From Burkholderiaceae bacterium DAT-1 (GTDB lineage Bacteria; Pseudomonadota; Gammaproteobacteria; Burkholderiales; Chitinimonadaceae), in assembly GCA_019084025.1 (NCBI GenBank), contig JAHRBI010000005.1, positions 419,423 through 483,422 of the forward strand: a stretch of DNA of 64,000 nt, in the 5' to 3' direction. Below the pieces are notes generated by a model. It worked only from the letters and a program-made list of their open reading frames with translations. It did no database searches and was not told the DNA's origin. The position numbers and the translations under genes were made by a program. Shown piece by piece: positions 1 through 9,325 of the stretch. Numbering within the stretch: position 1 is the stretch's first letter; the number at the start of each line of letters is the position of its first letter.

Positions 1-1
1 C

Positions 2-151
2 ACCGGCAAGGCTATCAAGGTGGATTATCAGACTGCCCGAGAAGGCGATATCGTGCACTCTGCTACAGAGAATATCGAACTAATTAATATGCTGGGTGCA
101 TTTAAATATGTTAGTTTGGGGGATGGCCTAAAAAGATTGCTGGCCGATTAA
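2..151 (+). CDS. NAD-dependent sugar epimerase, C-terminal fragment
   Basis: Only the last 49 codons are inside the window; the frame opens at the left edge and stops with TAA at 149-151. The peptide carries an R-x-GD-I-x-HS motif followed by an LG...GL pattern. This is the usual C-terminal signature of short-chain NAD-dependent epimerases/dehydratases of the UDP-glucose or UDP-GlcNAc 4-epimerase kind. The next gene makes GDP-mannose, so a role in preparing a nucleotide sugar for the exopolysaccharide is reasonable. The substrate cannot be told from this fragment. Base composition is more AT-rich than the genes to the right. Confidence 0.6.
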   Translation, partial: TGKAIKVDYQTAREGDIVHSATENIELINMLGAFKYVSLGDGLKRLLAD

Positions 152-337
152 CATACATTTCTCTACGGGTATGGAAGCGATTGGGGCATCAATTCATCGA
201 TTTCATTATCGTCGGATCGCTTCGCTCGTCAGCAGTAAGCAATGTTTGCCTTGGGATGCCATGCAATGGCAAAACTTTCAGTTTAAACTGTAGCTTTTAA
301 AGCATTTCGTAAAATATTTCTATCAGGAGTATAGATC
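152..337. other. Intergenic region upstream of manC
   Basis: This 186-base AT-rich stretch lies between the epimerase stop and manC. I see no terminator with a clear U-tract and no small ORF. The only useful element is an AGGAG ribosome-binding site at 325-329. It presumably carries the manC promoter, but no convincing -35/-10 pair stands out. Confidence 0.4.
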
Positions 338-1759
338 TTGATCACCCCTATCATCCTTTGTGGCGGCTCTGGTACACGCATGTGGCCACTGTCTCGCGGC
401 GCCTATCCCAAGCAGTTTTTAAACCTGTACGGATCAGATACACTGTTACAACAAACCTCCAGTCGATTGTCAGGCTTGGCCGATGTCGCCTCACCCATTC
501 TCATCTCCAATCAGGAACAGCGTTTTCTGGTTGCTGAACAACTGCGCGCCATTGGCGTGAACAATGCCCGGATCGTGCTGGAACCGATGGGCAAAAACAC
601 CGCCCCGGCCGTGGCTGCTGCTGCCCTGCTGGCTCTGGAGTCTGATCCTGACGCCGTTATGCTGGTACTGCCGTCAGACCATGTCATCGAGCATGGCGAG
701 GTTTTCAAGTCGTTGGTGTCCAGCGCCCTGCCCCTAGCTCAGTCTGGCAAGCTGGTGACATTCGGTATCGAGCCGACCAGCCCGCATACCGGCTACGGTT
801 ATATCAAAACAGGCGCGGCACTTACTTCCTCAGCGCAGGCATTTAACGTCGCCGCATTTGTTGAAAAGCCAGACGTCGAGCGTGCTGCGGCCTTTGTGGC
901 AAGTGGCGACTATTTCTGGAACAGTGGCATGTTCATGTTCCGCGCTGACATCTACCTGCGCGAACTGGGCCAGTTCCAGCCTGCAATGTTGCAAGCAGTG
1001 CAAACTGCCGTGGCAGAAGGCGTGCGTGATCTGGATTTCTTGCGCCTGGGTAAAACTGCATTCGAATCCTGCCCGTCCGACTCAATTGACTATGCAGTCA
1101 TGGAACACACCAAGCATGCAGCCGTGGTTAAAGCCGCAGGCCTGGGGTGGAGCGATATTGGCTCGTGGTCTGCCCTGGCAGAGATCAGCACCGCTGATGC
1201 CGATGGCAATCAGTTGATTGGTGATGTGATGGCAGAAGCGTCACACAATAGCTATGTGCGCGCCGAAAGCCGGATGGTGGCAGTGCTGGGTGTGGATGAT
1301 CTGGTTGTGGTTGAAACCTCAGATGCTGTACTGGTTGCCCACAAAGATAAAGTGCAGGACGTTAAAAAGATCGTTGAACGTATCCAGAAAAGCGGTCGCA
1401 GCGAGCATGTCACGCATCGCAAGGTCTTCCGCCCATGGGGCAGCTACGAAGGTATCGATTCGGGCGAACGCTTCCAGGTAAAGCGCATTATCGTGAATCC
1501 GGGCGCCTCACTCAGCCTGCAAATGCACTACCATCGTGCAGAGCACTGGATTGTGGTGAAGGGCACTGCCCGCGTTATTAATGGCGATCAGGATCTGTTG
1601 CTGACCGAAAATCAGTCTACCTATATCCCGCTGGGTGTGACCCACCGTCTGGAAAATCCGGGTAAGTTCCCGCTTGAGCTGATCGAAGTCCAGTCAGGCG
1701 GATATCTGGGCGAGGACGATATTGTCCGCTTCGAAGACGTATACGGGCGCAAAGCTTAA
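338..1759 (+). CDS. manC: Mannose-1-phosphate guanylyltransferase / mannose-6-phosphate isomerase
   Basis: Bifunctional cytoplasmic enzyme of GDP-mannose synthesis (AlgA/XanB/ManC type II family, 473 aa). The N-terminal half is a nucleotidyltransferase: the pyrophosphorylase signature GGSGTRMWPLSR is at about residues 9-20, with K-Q-F following and an FVEKP sugar-binding motif near residue 175. The C-terminal third is a cupin-type phosphomannose isomerase domain, beginning RPWGSYE near 366 and containing the metal-site pattern QMHYHRAEHW. Length matches the fused family. The start is TTG, supported by AGGAG eight bases upstream; no in-frame ATG lies nearby. The stop overlaps the next ATG by one base (TAATG), so translation is probably coupled to gmm. 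It supplies GDP-mannose to the EPS locus. Confidence 0.95.
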   Translation: MITPIILCGGSGTRMWPLSRGAYPKQFLNLYGSDTLLQQTSSRLSGLADVASPILISNQEQRFLVAEQLRAIGVNNARIVLEPMGKNTAPAVAAAALLALESDPDAVMLVLPSDHVIEHGEVFKSLVSSALPLAQSGKLVTFGIEPTSPHTGYGYIKTGAALTSSAQAFNVAAFVEKPDVERAAAFVASGDYFWNSGMFMFRADIYLRELGQFQPAMLQAVQTAVAEGVRDLDFLRLGKTAFESCPSDSIDYAVMEHTKHAAVVKAAGLGWSDIGSWSALAEISTADADGNQLIGDVMAEASHNSYVRAESRMVAVLGVDDLVVVETSDAVLVAHKDKVQDVKKIVERIQKSGRSEHVTHRKVFRPWGSYEGIDSGERFQVKRIIVNPGASLSLQMHYHRAEHWIVVKGTARVINGDQDLLLTENQSTYIPLGVTHRLENPGKFPLELIEVQSGGYLGEDDIVRFEDVYGRKA

Positions 1760-2244
1760 TGGATATTATCGTCCCATCCAAGGGCAAGCGCTTGCCACTA
1801 CCGCAGTTTATGCAGGTGGTGGCAAGTACGCCGCTGGTGTCGATTGATCTGATCGTTAAAAATGAGCAGGGACACGTACTGCTGGGCATGCGTAACAATG
1901 AGCCTGCTGCAGGGTACTGGTTTGTGCCGGGTGGCTGTATCCGTAAAAACGAAACGCTGGACGAGGCATTCACCCGGATCAGCGAAGCAGAGCTTGGTGT
2001 GCGTCTACATAGACGTGATTTCCCCTTTTACGGAGCCTACGAGCATTTTTACGATACCAATGCCGGAAAATTGCCGGGGTTTGGTACGCACTATGTTGTA
2101 CTTGCTCACGAAGTTGTCGTTGATTCGGCAATCTTGAAGCTACCGGAGCAAGATCAGCACGCAGATTGGCGCTGGGCCACCCCGGCAGACATTCTGGCGG
2201 ATGAATCAGTGCATTTCCATTCACAACAGTATTTTTCGGTGTAA
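1759..2244 (+). CDS. gmm: GDP-mannose mannosyl hydrolase (Nudix)
   Basis: 161-aa Nudix protein of the GDP-mannose mannosyl hydrolase (WcaH/NudD) subgroup, which hydrolyses GDP-mannose or GDP-glucose to GDP plus the sugar rather than cutting the pyrophosphate. The Nudix-like box reads GG-C-x3-KNE-x-LDEAF-x-RI-x3-ELG at about residues 55-77. It shows the shortened, altered REUXEE region that defines this subgroup. An MDII...LP start and FYDTNAG near residue 100 are also typical. It overlaps manC by one base, so it is in the same operon. In colanic-acid-type clusters this enzyme is thought to tune GDP-mannose/GDP-fucose pools; the same job is inferred here. Confidence 0.88.
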   Translation: MDIIVPSKGKRLPLPQFMQVVASTPLVSIDLIVKNEQGHVLLGMRNNEPAAGYWFVPGGCIRKNETLDEAFTRISEAELGVRLHRRDFPFYGAYEHFYDTNAGKLPGFGTHYVVLAHEVVVDSAILKLPEQDQHADWRWATPADILADESVHFHSQQYFSV

Positions 2245-2269
2245 ACTTTCGGACTCCTTCCTTGTCAAG

Positions 2270-2326
2270 GAGGAGTCTGCCACGCTTCTTCCGCAAAACT
2301 GTCATTTTATGACAATGTATTTTTAA
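2270..2326 (+). terminator. Possible weak terminator after gmm
   Basis: Just after gmm there is an imperfect GACTCC/GGAGTC hairpin near 2252-2277, then TGTCAT-TTT-ATGACA at about 2301-2315 followed by ATGTATTTTT. The second stem has only six pairs. I read it as a possible weak terminator on +, not a firm call. Confidence 0.35.
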
Positions 2327-2393
2327 GCCATTCCGGATTATAATTCACCCGGTTCAATGCTTTTCCCCCGTATATCTGCTTCAGGCTACTCAC

Positions 2394-2771
2394 GTGTCGT
2401 ACATGAAAGAATCGGATTTTTTTGCGCTTGCCAGTAAGGAAGTACAACTTGGCAAGGTAGATCGTGCCCTGCAAGCTCGCGCCTTTGCAGAGGCAAAGGG
2501 TGAACATAATCACGCCAAGGCGCGCTATCTAGAGTTGCGCGCAGCCGAGCTGCAAGCCCGTTATGCCCTTCACCGCCAGGAAAAGCGCAAGGTAGAAGAC
2601 GATGCACGATTGGCTCAACGGCTGCAGCAGACAGGTGAGCATAAGTATGTCGTGTCACGCCGTACAACCGAACAGAAACGTCTTAAGCGTATGAGGTTGC
2701 TCCCCTTCCTCGGGGGTGCATGTGTGCTGGTCGTATCCGTATTGTTCTATTGGATAAAATTTCGCCATTAG
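2394..2771 (+). CDS. Hypothetical tail-anchored membrane protein
   Basis: 125-aa protein I do not recognise. It is mostly charged, alanine-rich helix (roughly residues 10-95, rich in A, R, K, E, Q and probably coiled-coil). A single hydrophobic segment follows at about 102-120, then a very short basic tail WIKFRH, so it looks like a C-terminally anchored inner-membrane protein facing the cytoplasm. The start is GTG at 2394, or the ATG at 2403, which gives MKESDFF; neither has a strong Shine-Dalgarno. It lies between gmm and manB on the same strand, but its gaps to both suggest separate expression. No function is proposed. Confidence 0.6.
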   Translation: MSYMKESDFFALASKEVQLGKVDRALQARAFAEAKGEHNHAKARYLELRAAELQARYALHRQEKRKVEDDARLAQRLQQTGEHKYVVSRRTTEQKRLKRMRLLPFLGGACVLVVSVLFYWIKFRH

Positions 2772-2855
2772 CCGCGTCGTAGTCGCGCGCCTGTCATCCC
2801 TTCGCTGGTAAAATGTGCGGATACCCCCGTTAATTTTTACTTGCGAAATCCTACG

Positions 2856-4214
2856 ATGACAACTTTATCCTGTTTCAAAGCCTATGATATCCGTGGCCAG
2901 CTTGGCGACGAGTTAAATGATGATATCGCCTATCGCATTGGTCGGGCGTATGGTGAATGGTTCAAGCCCAAAAAAGTCGCGGTGGGTGGCGATGTCCGCT
3001 TAACCAGTGAATCTCTGAAGCTGTCGCTGGCTCGTGGCTTGATGGATTCAGGCGCGGATGTGATCGACATCGGCATGACTGGCACCGAAGAAATCTACTT
3101 TGCAGCCTTTCACCTCGATGTTGATGGCGCAATTGAGGTCACCGCCAGCCACAATCCCATGGACTACAACGGCATGAAGCTGGTTCGTGGTGGAGCGATC
3201 CCGGTATCGGGCGACTCCGGATTACGTGACATTCAACGGCTGGCTGAGGCCAATCAATTTGCGGCACCCACCCATCAAGGCACCCTGACCCAGCAGTCTA
3301 TCCTAGATGCCTATATTGATCACCTGCTTACCTATGTCGACCTCAAGGCTTTGCAACCCTTGAAACTGGTTGTCAATGCAGGCAATGGCGCAGCAGGTCA
3401 TGTGATTGATGCACTGGAAGCTCGCTTTAAGCAGGCGGCGGTTCCTGTAGAATTTATCAAGGTACATCACGAAGCGGATGGTACCTTCCCCAATGGGATT
3501 CCTAACCCTCTTCTCCCCGAATGCCGCGCGGATACTAGCAATGCGGTCATAGCCCATAGTGCGCACCTCGGCATTGCGTGGGATGGCGATTTTGACCGTT
3601 GCTTCCTGTTTGATGAGCGTGGCGAGTTTATCGAGGGTTACTATATTGTCGGTCTGCTGGCCGAAGCCTTCCTGCAAAAGCAACCGGGCAGCAAGATCAT
3701 TCACGATCCGCGCCTCACCTGGAACACCATTGATGTGGTAGAGGCGGCGCAGGGTATCCCCGTACAAAGCAAGACGGGCCATGCCTTTATCAAGGAACGG
3801 ATGCGCCTCGAAAATGCCATCTACGGTGGCGAAATGAGCGCTCACCACTACTTCCGCGACTTTGCCTACTGCGATAGCGGCATGATTCCCTGGCTACTGG
3901 TGATTGAGCTGATGAGCCGCGGTCAGCAATCCTTGTCTTCCATGGTAGCAGAGCGCATTGCTGCCTATCCATCGTCTGGCGAAATCAACCGGAAAGTAGC
4001 CAACGCAGCGGCGTCCTTGCAAGCGGTACGAGACACCTACGAAGCTGAGGCTTTATCTATTGAAACAGTAGATGGACTGAGCATGTCGTTTGCAGACTGG
4101 CGCTTTAATCTGCGCAGTAGCAATACAGAGCCGGTGATTCGCTTGAATGTCGAATCCCGCGCCAATCCCGCGCTGATGCAGGCAAAAACAGCCGAGATTC
4201 TTGCCCTGCTGTAA
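2856..4214 (+). CDS. manB: Phosphomannomutase / phosphoglucomutase
   Basis: Alpha-D-phosphohexomutase converting mannose-6-P to mannose-1-P, the step before ManC. Domain I opens CFKAYDIRG. The phosphoserine loop [11 protein letters not shown] has the catalytic Ser at about residue 98. The metal loop DGDFDRCF is near residue 240, the sugar-binding [10 protein letters not shown] near 325, and the phosphate-binding [12 protein letters not shown] near the C-terminus. At about 452 aa it fits AlgC/ManB/CpsG. I start at the ATG at 2856 because family members begin close to the CFKAYDIRG block; a TTG five codons upstream is possible. It converges on the PAP2 gene with only 20 bases between and no obvious strong terminator. 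Confidence 0.95.
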   Translation: MTTLSCFKAYDIRGQLGDELNDDIAYRIGRAYGEWFKPKKVAVGGDVRLTSESLKLSLARGLMDSGADVIDIGMTGTEEIYFAAFHLDVDGAIEVTASHNPMDYNGMKLVRGGAIPVSGDSGLRDIQRLAEANQFAAPTHQGTLTQQSILDAYIDHLLTYVDLKALQPLKLVVNAGNGAAGHVIDALEARFKQAAVPVEFIKVHHEADGTFPNGIPNPLLPECRADTSNAVIAHSAHLGIAWDGDFDRCFLFDERGEFIEGYYIVGLLAEAFLQKQPGSKIIHDPRLTWNTIDVVEAAQGIPVQSKTGHAFIKERMRLENAIYGGEMSAHHYFRDFAYCDSGMIPWLLVIELMSRGQQSLSSMVAERIAAYPSSGEINRKVANAAASLQAVRDTYEAEALSIETVDGLSMSFADWRFNLRSSNTEPVIRLNVESRANPALMQAKTAEILALL

Positions 4215-4234
4215 TGATTACAGGTGGCATTCGC

Positions 4235-4873
4235 TTACCATTGACATTCGCGTCGCCCAGCTCTGTTTACACAGGATTGGGCGGCATATTTTGAAGCATG
4301 CTCTATAATCGCATCGTTAAAAGGTGCCACTTTTCCATATAGCTGACTGGTCGCGACGCTCAATGCTACCAACCAGGCTATCATCGCAGGGCGAAATTGT
4401 CCCAATCTCTCGTTTGCACCAAGCAATCGTATACAGAACACCAAGCTAAATATAGTTCCCACCAGCAATCCCAAAACGACTTCAGAAGGCGAATGAACGT
4501 ATGTGCACAAGCGTGAATAACCGATGCACAGCGCAACCGTCCAACCACCTAACCATCCTATCCAGATCGTCGGCCTGTGGGCACCCAAGTCTCGCGTCAG
4601 CACGCATAGCAGCATGGGGTAGACTGCAGCAGATAGCATTGAATGCCCGCTGAGCCCCTTGAAATCAATCACCGTCAGCCCAAAACCCCATGCCCAGTAG
4701 GCAAATTTACTGGCAACCACCAGGCTGGCCGCCAGCCAAAACTCGAATAGTGCCAGCCGTGCCAGCTTTGCGGGGCCCGTAAAAAACAGATAGCCCTGAG
4801 TGATCAGCGCCATCGTCAGCACTAAAAATGCATCACCGGCAAGGGTGATGCGGTACCAATCATCAAACGTCAC
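4235..4873 (-). CDS. PAP2-superfamily membrane phosphatase-like protein
   Basis: 212-aa polytopic membrane protein with about five or six hydrophobic segments. Two of the three PAP2 phosphatase motifs are visible: SGHS at residues 75-78, and SR-x5-H at 120-127 followed by SPSE, which puts Glu131 where the family usually has Asp (SRx5HxxxD). The first motif, KxxxxxxRP, is not recognisable; the nearest lysine (K56) is followed by FAYWAWG with no RP. PAP2 proteins in polysaccharide loci usually dephosphorylate lipid pyrophosphate carriers such as undecaprenyl-PP. With motif 1 missing, this one may be altered in activity. It is the last gene of the EPS block, 31 bases after lapG. Confidence 0.7.
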   Translation of the reverse strand: MTFDDWYRITLAGDAFLVLTMALITQGYLFFTGPAKLARLALFEFWLAASLVVASKFAYWAWGFGLTVIDFKGLSGHSMLSAAVYPMLLCVLTRDLGAHRPTIWIGWLGGWTVALCIGYSRLCTYVHSPSEVVLGLLVGTIFSLVFCIRLLGANERLGQFRPAMIAWLVALSVATSQLYGKVAPFNDAIIEHASKYAAQSCVNRAGRRECQW

Positions 4874-4904
4874 AATATCCCGAATTAGCTAAAAATTTAA
4901 ATAA

Positions 4905-5612
4905 CTAGAGTTTGCTCTCGGCGTCTATGCGGCGCTGCAGATCCTGCCAAAGGCGAATTTGCTTGGCAACGCCTTTTTGCTGGCCTCTCTGATCCCAGAA
5001 ATCGTCGTCATTAAACATGTATACCACTTCAAGATCATTACGCTGCGAGGCAGGGCGAATGTCTTCGCCTGTCAGATTATCGAGAATGAGCGGATCGGCA
5101 TCTGGCGTTGAGTAATATGCAAGCACCATATGGCGCTCGTTAAAGCGCAGTGCACGCACATTGGCCAGCCGCATCCGCCCGACCGGCATACCCACTTCTT
5201 TCAGCGAAAAATACTTGGCAATCACATAATCTTCACAATCGCCGCCATTGGAACCCACAAATTCGAATGGCGTAGACCAATAGTCTTCAACACCCCAGTG
5301 ATTCCAGTCGGTGTAGTAAGGAATACGCGCCATAAACGTATTGATAGACTTTAATACCTGATCTTCAGCGCGTGTTCCCTGAGCTCCCGCCAGTGTTGCA
5401 GCGAGGTCGGGATACTGTTTGCGCAGATCGCGATCCATTTCCTGCCAGGCATATAGGCGCCGCACGGCGGCTGGCCCCCAGCGTCGGCTAGCCATACTCA
5501 GCTGGCCGGACGAAAAATCTGTCAGACTCGCTACAGCGCTGAGCATACTGACGGTGCATAGTGCTGCAAGGCGCACACTGCGCCATATGTGAACATGCTG
5601 AGCCATCTGCAC
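4905..5612 (-). CDS. lapG: LapG-like periplasmic transglutaminase-type cysteine protease
   Basis: 235-aa protein of the bacterial transglutaminase-like cysteine proteinase family (DUF920/BTLCP), which includes LapG. LapG is a calcium-dependent periplasmic protease that clips large adhesins from the cell surface. The N-terminus (about residues 8-30) is a signal sequence. The catalytic triad is clear: Cys126 in GGDCEDY, His161 in ERHMVLAY and Asp178 in LILDNL. The acidic residues around the Cys match the calcium site of LapG. The family blocks DYWSTP, PASQRNDLEVVYMFN and AKYFSL are also present. A LapD-like receptor lies about 6 kb away on the same strand, which strengthens the assignment over a generic BTLCP protein. 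The gene follows a small hypothetical gene with a 42-base gap. Its adhesin substrate is not in the window. Confidence 0.85.
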   Translation of the reverse strand: MQMAQHVHIWRSVRLAALCTVSMLSAVASLTDFSSGQLSMASRRWGPAAVRRLYAWQEMDRDLRKQYPDLAATLAGAQGTRAEDQVLKSINTFMARIPYYTDWNHWGVEDYWSTPFEFVGSNGGDCEDYVIAKYFSLKEVGMPVGRMRLANVRALRFNERHMVLAYYSTPDADPLILDNLTGEDIRPASQRNDLEVVYMFNDDDFWDQRGQQKGVAKQIRLWQDLQRRIDAESKL

Positions 5613-5654
5613 TGCACACCCTTTGCAACGGATACCGTTGAAATATAGTGCAGA

Positions 5655-6284
5655 TTAGTAGGTAGGATGGCTGGCTGCAATTTGCCCCAGCCGAACGGGA
5701 TCGATCATCAGCATGCGCTCGCGCAATTCATTCAGTATCTTGCGCTGCGCGGGCTTGAGCAAGGGGTAGGTCTGCCAGAGTGAATCCAGCAAGGAAGCAA
5801 TCACGGAAGGATCATTGGGGGAATTACGCAGAGCCCGATCCAGCGCACGCGCAAACTCCTCATCGACCACGCCGGTGTACGCTTTGATCTGTACAAGCAT
5901 CGCAGCAATATTACCTGCCACCACGCGCTGCTGCATGGCCTTGCGCACCTCGGGCAGTGCATTCCGCAGGTATGCATCACGCAACACCGGAATCGCCCAT
6001 ACTCGCATCGCTTGCGTGTAGGACAACTGTGCCAAATCTATCTTAAATTGTGCAACTTCCGGGCAGGCCTCCGACGCGGCACTTAAATCGATCCGCGCGG
6101 ACTCCCAGGCTTCCGGATTGATGCTGGCTGCCGGATGGGTCATCCAGAACTCAATATACTGCCTGTGTTTCAGCGTGGTCAGATCGTACCAGCCACGCCG
6201 GAGTGTCGGATACACAAATAGCAGGAGAATAGCGAGCAGGAGCACAAACCATACGGCAGTACTCAATCTGAATAGCCGTTTCAT
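5655..6284 (-). CDS. Hypothetical EPS-locus protein with N-terminal membrane anchor
   Basis: I do not recognise this 209-aa protein. It starts MKRLFRLSTAVW and has one strong transmembrane segment at about residues 8-27. An otherwise helical, probably periplasmic, region follows, with conserved-looking tracts (EFWMTHPAASINPEAWESAR, then helices to the C-terminus). The ATG at 6284 is chosen because it overlaps the preceding gene's stop in an ATGA arrangement. The open frame runs 29 codons further upstream into that gene, but without support. Tight coupling with the PHP phosphatase upstream and lapG downstream suggests a role in EPS assembly or in control of the export complex (inference). Confidence 0.7.
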   Translation of the reverse strand: MKRLFRLSTAVWFVLLLAILLLFVYPTLRRGWYDLTTLKHRQYIEFWMTHPAASINPEAWESARIDLSAASEACPEVAQFKIDLAQLSYTQAMRVWAIPVLRDAYLRNALPEVRKAMQQRVVAGNIAAMLVQIKAYTGVVDEEFARALDRALRNSPNDPSVIASLLDSLWQTYPLLKPAQRKILNELRERMLMIDPVRLGQIAASHPTY

Positions 6285-7012
6285 GCGGCTATTCCGGCAA
6301 TACGTGCAGGGTTTCTGTTGACCAGCACATCGCAATAGTCGGCACCAAACTGCTTGACGATGACTTTGCACGCCTCGCCCATATTGGGGGGTCGATATTC
6401 AAGATTGTGACAATCACTGGCCAGCACGTTAACGGCATCCATTTCCATTAACTTGAACGCCACTGACTTGGCTGTTTTGCCAAACTGTCCCAGTACCGAC
6501 CCGGCAGTCAGCTGCACCCAGCAGCCAATATCCAGAAAAGGATAGAGACGCTCAGGTTTGGCCTTGACGGCCTCGTTGCGTTCGGGATGGGCAATCAGTG
6601 GCCGGATGCCACGGCCCAGCAGATGGCGAACTAGGGCGTCGCTCCCGACCGGAATACCCGCATCAGGAAACTCCAGCAACATAACATGATATTTTCCGTC
6701 ATGGCCCAGGAATGGAATCTCCTCTTTATCGAGCAACGGCAAAATATCATCGCCAAAGCGGACTTCTCCGCCCATACGTAACTCGAGCGGAATACCGGCC
6801 TCCCCAATGGCCTGCTTCAATTGTTCAAAAACAGGCCGCAAGGAAGGCGCACGATTATCCCAGCGTGCGGGATAAACGTGCGATGTAGCCACCGCCATGC
6901 GAACGCCATCCACATAGGACGCCTTGCACAGCGCGACAGCCTCTTTCATGTCGCGGGGGCCATCATCGACCCCCGGGAGCAAGTGACAATGCAAATCAAT
7001 CATCTTGGACAC
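6281..7012 (-). CDS. CpsB/CapC-family PHP tyrosine-protein phosphatase
   Basis: 243-aa metal-dependent phosphatase of the PHP superfamily (CpsB/CapC/YwqE). The N-terminal MIDLHCHLLPGVDDGP motif supplies metal ligands, with further ones in TSHVYP, GGEVRF, IAHPERN and ASDCHN. These enzymes dephosphorylate the tyrosine cluster of the bacterial tyrosine autokinase that controls polysaccharide chain length. The kinase gene lies immediately upstream with a 24-base gap, the classic partner arrangement. PHP-type phosphatases are typical of Gram-positive capsule loci; in Gram-negatives low-molecular-weight Wzb is more common, though EPS loci of beta- and deltaproteobacteria also use this type. Confidence 0.9.
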   Translation of the reverse strand: MSKMIDLHCHLLPGVDDGPRDMKEAVALCKASYVDGVRMAVATSHVYPARWDNRAPSLRPVFEQLKQAIGEAGIPLELRMGGEVRFGDDILPLLDKEEIPFLGHDGKYHVMLLEFPDAGIPVGSDALVRHLLGRGIRPLIAHPERNEAVKAKPERLYPFLDIGCWVQLTAGSVLGQFGKTAKSVAFKLMEMDAVNVLASDCHNLEYRPPNMGEACKVIVKQFGADYCDVLVNRNPARIAGIAA

Positions 7013-7036
7013 TGACCAATCAACGTTGTCCGCACA

Positions 7037-9286
7037 TTAGCTTGTTTTGGTATCCGCACCATATGTCCGGCCACCGTATGCCGCACCATAATAACCAGCG
7101 CCATAAGAACCATAGGTACTGGTCTGGCCGTAATAACGCTCGGCACGCTCAAAATCCAGATGGCTAAGCGCCACACCCAGAATATTGGCACCGGCAGCAT
7201 TCAGGCGCAGCAAGCTCTTGCGCGCCAGCTGGTACGGCGTTGCATCAGACTTGGTGACGAAAATGGTATTGGAACACAGCGGCGCGATGACCAGCGAATC
7301 ACTCACCAGATCAACCGGCGGCGAATCGATGAGAATCATATCGTATTGCTCGCTCAATCCGGACAGCATTTCCTTGAAACGGTTGGACAGCAAAATTTCC
7401 AGCGGATTCGGCGGAATGGCACCTGCGGCAATCACGTGCAGGCCAGATTCGCCCGTCACCTGAATACATTCGTCCAGCTTGGCTGTACCGGCCACCAGCT
7501 GCGACAAGCCGGGCCTGAGCATATCCAGTTCCATCGACTTGGCAACAGTCGGACGACGCATGTCTGCATCAATCAGCAAGGTCTTGCGGGTATGCGACAT
7601 GGCCAGCGCCAGATTCAGCGAGAAGGTGGTTTTACCTTCGGCCGGCACGCTGGATGTCACCAAAATAGTGCGATGCGACAAATCAATAGATGACAACAAA
7701 ATACCGGTACGTGCAGTAAACACCGCTTCCGAGTATATTGACTTGGGTTCCTTTTCCACTAGGTAGGCCGACTCCTGACGGGTAGACTTGGCAAACAGCG
7801 GCACACCAGTCAGCAGCGGGAACTTGAGTTTACGTTCAACTTCGTCAGTCGAATTCAGGCGGTTATCCAGTCGATCAAGCAACAGCGATACAGATGCCCC
7901 CAGAAGTAAAGCAAGCAAGGCCGCAATCGCCACTATCTGCGGCTTTTGTGGTTTGATCGGAGTGCCCTGAATGCGCGCAGGATCAACCGAACGCGCTACA
8001 GCGCTTTGCAGATCATCAGATGCGCCGGTTTGCTTGGCGCGGTTCATAAACATATCAAACAGCTGGCGATTGGCATTGACTTCGCGCTCCAGTGCACCCA
8101 ACTGGACTTCCTTGCGGTTCAGGTCTACCACCGAACCACGTGCCTGATTCAGACTTTGCTCCAGGCTACGCTCGGTACCAGCTGCTACTTCGTATGCCTG
8201 GGTCAGGCTGGATACCACGGTCTGGATCTGACGCTGGGTGATTTCGCGGGCACTCTTCAACTGCGCTTCGGCCTGCACCATTTTGGGATGTTCCGGGCCA
8301 TAGCGTTGCGACAAATCGGAGACCGCGCGTTCTGCTTCACTTTCCGAACGCAACGCATCCATGACCAGCGAATTATTCACCACCGACGGGACAGAGCGAT
8401 AGTCACCATTGCGAACCGACTTTACCTGCTTATAGGCGTTTTCTGCCTCCGCGCGGCGCATACGGGCGCTCACCAGCATGCTGGTGACGTCGGCAATCTG
8501 GTTGCTGGCACCGCCTTGTGCATCTGATTTCAGCGCAATAATGCCTTCTTTTTCACGGAAAGCCTGCAACGCTTTTTCGGAGGTATCCAGTTTGGCGCGC
8601 AGCGATTCCAGACGACCATTCAACCACTGGTTGGCGCCCTGCGTCATGCCAAAACGGGCTTCGCGATCACTATCGACATACACTTCGCCAACTTTGTTGG
8701 CCACCAGTGCTGCTAGCTGCGGATCGCTGGATTCAAAACTGATCTTCACCAGTTGGCTCAAACGCACCAGCTCGATGGTCAAGCTTTTCGCAAACTTACC
8801 ATATACTGCGTTTGCTAGGCGGTCTTCTGTCCAAGCTTGAGCACCGTCCACATCTCCACCCAGTATTGAGTCGATCAAGCCCTTCTTTTTACGCGGATCG
8901 AACTCGGCATAATTCCACAATTGCAGCGCCTTGATGGTTTTCACCGCTACTTCTTTGGAAGAGATGATTTCTTTTTGTGTTTCGAAGTATTCGCGATTGG
9001 CGGAGATACCCGAATACACCTCTTCAACCGACAGCACCTTGGCTTTGGTTGACTCAATCAGCATGGTATTGGTGGACTTATACACCGGTGTCAGCGCAAA
9101 GCTGATGGCTGTGGCGACCACAGCAGCGGCCAATGTAAAGCCCAGAATGGGCCACTTGCGCTTGGTAATGCTACGCCAGTATTCCAGCAGCTCGGCGCTA
9201 GCTTCACTGTGTTCTGCAAATTCGATATGGCGACCCGAGGCGGCTGCACTCGGATTGTGAGTGTGAGATGACATATGTGAACTCAT
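7037..9286 (-). CDS. Polysaccharide co-polymerase with tyrosine autokinase domain (Wzc/EpsB type)
   Basis: 749-aa inner-membrane BY-kinase controlling EPS polymerisation and export. A Wzz-type chain-length domain lies between TM1 (about 47-66) and TM2 (about 451-470), with a long helical periplasmic part (about 220-420). The cytoplasmic kinase has Walker A VPAEGKTT (Lys552), Walker A' LLIDADMRRP (570-579) and Walker B ILIDSPP (651-657). The C-terminal tail (718-742) holds eight tyrosines interspersed with glycines, the autophosphorylation cluster. Two near-adjacent start codons (residues 1 and 5) are possible, neither with a strong Shine-Dalgarno. It sits between the Wza-like gene (39-base gap) and its likely phosphatase (24-base gap). 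Confidence 0.93.
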   Translation of the reverse strand: MSSHMSSHTHNPSAAASGRHIEFAEHSEASAELLEYWRSITKRKWPILGFTLAAAVVATAISFALTPVYKSTNTMLIESTKAKVLSVEEVYSGISANREYFETQKEIISSKEVAVKTIKALQLWNYAEFDPRKKKGLIDSILGGDVDGAQAWTEDRLANAVYGKFAKSLTIELVRLSQLVKISFESSDPQLAALVANKVGEVYVDSDREARFGMTQGANQWLNGRLESLRAKLDTSEKALQAFREKEGIIALKSDAQGGASNQIADVTSMLVSARMRRAEAENAYKQVKSVRNGDYRSVPSVVNNSLVMDALRSESEAERAVSDLSQRYGPEHPKMVQAEAQLKSAREITQRQIQTVVSSLTQAYEVAAGTERSLEQSLNQARGSVVDLNRKEVQLGALEREVNANRQLFDMFMNRAKQTGASDDLQSAVARSVDPARIQGTPIKPQKPQIVAIAALLALLLGASVSLLLDRLDNRLNSTDEVERKLKFPLLTGVPLFAKSTRQESAYLVEKEPKSIYSEAVFTARTGILLSSIDLSHRTILVTSSVPAEGKTTFSLNLALAMSHTRKTLLIDADMRRPTVAKSMELDMLRPGLSQLVAGTAKLDECIQVTGESGLHVIAAGAIPPNPLEILLSNRFKEMLSGLSEQYDMILIDSPPVDLVSDSLVIAPLCSNTIFVTKSDATPYQLARKSLLRLNAAGANILGVALSHLDFERAERYYGQTSTYGSYGAGYYGAAYGGRTYGADTKTS

Positions 9287-9325
9287 AAATTATCGACTAT
9301 TTAATAAATAGCTGAAGAAAAGCGC

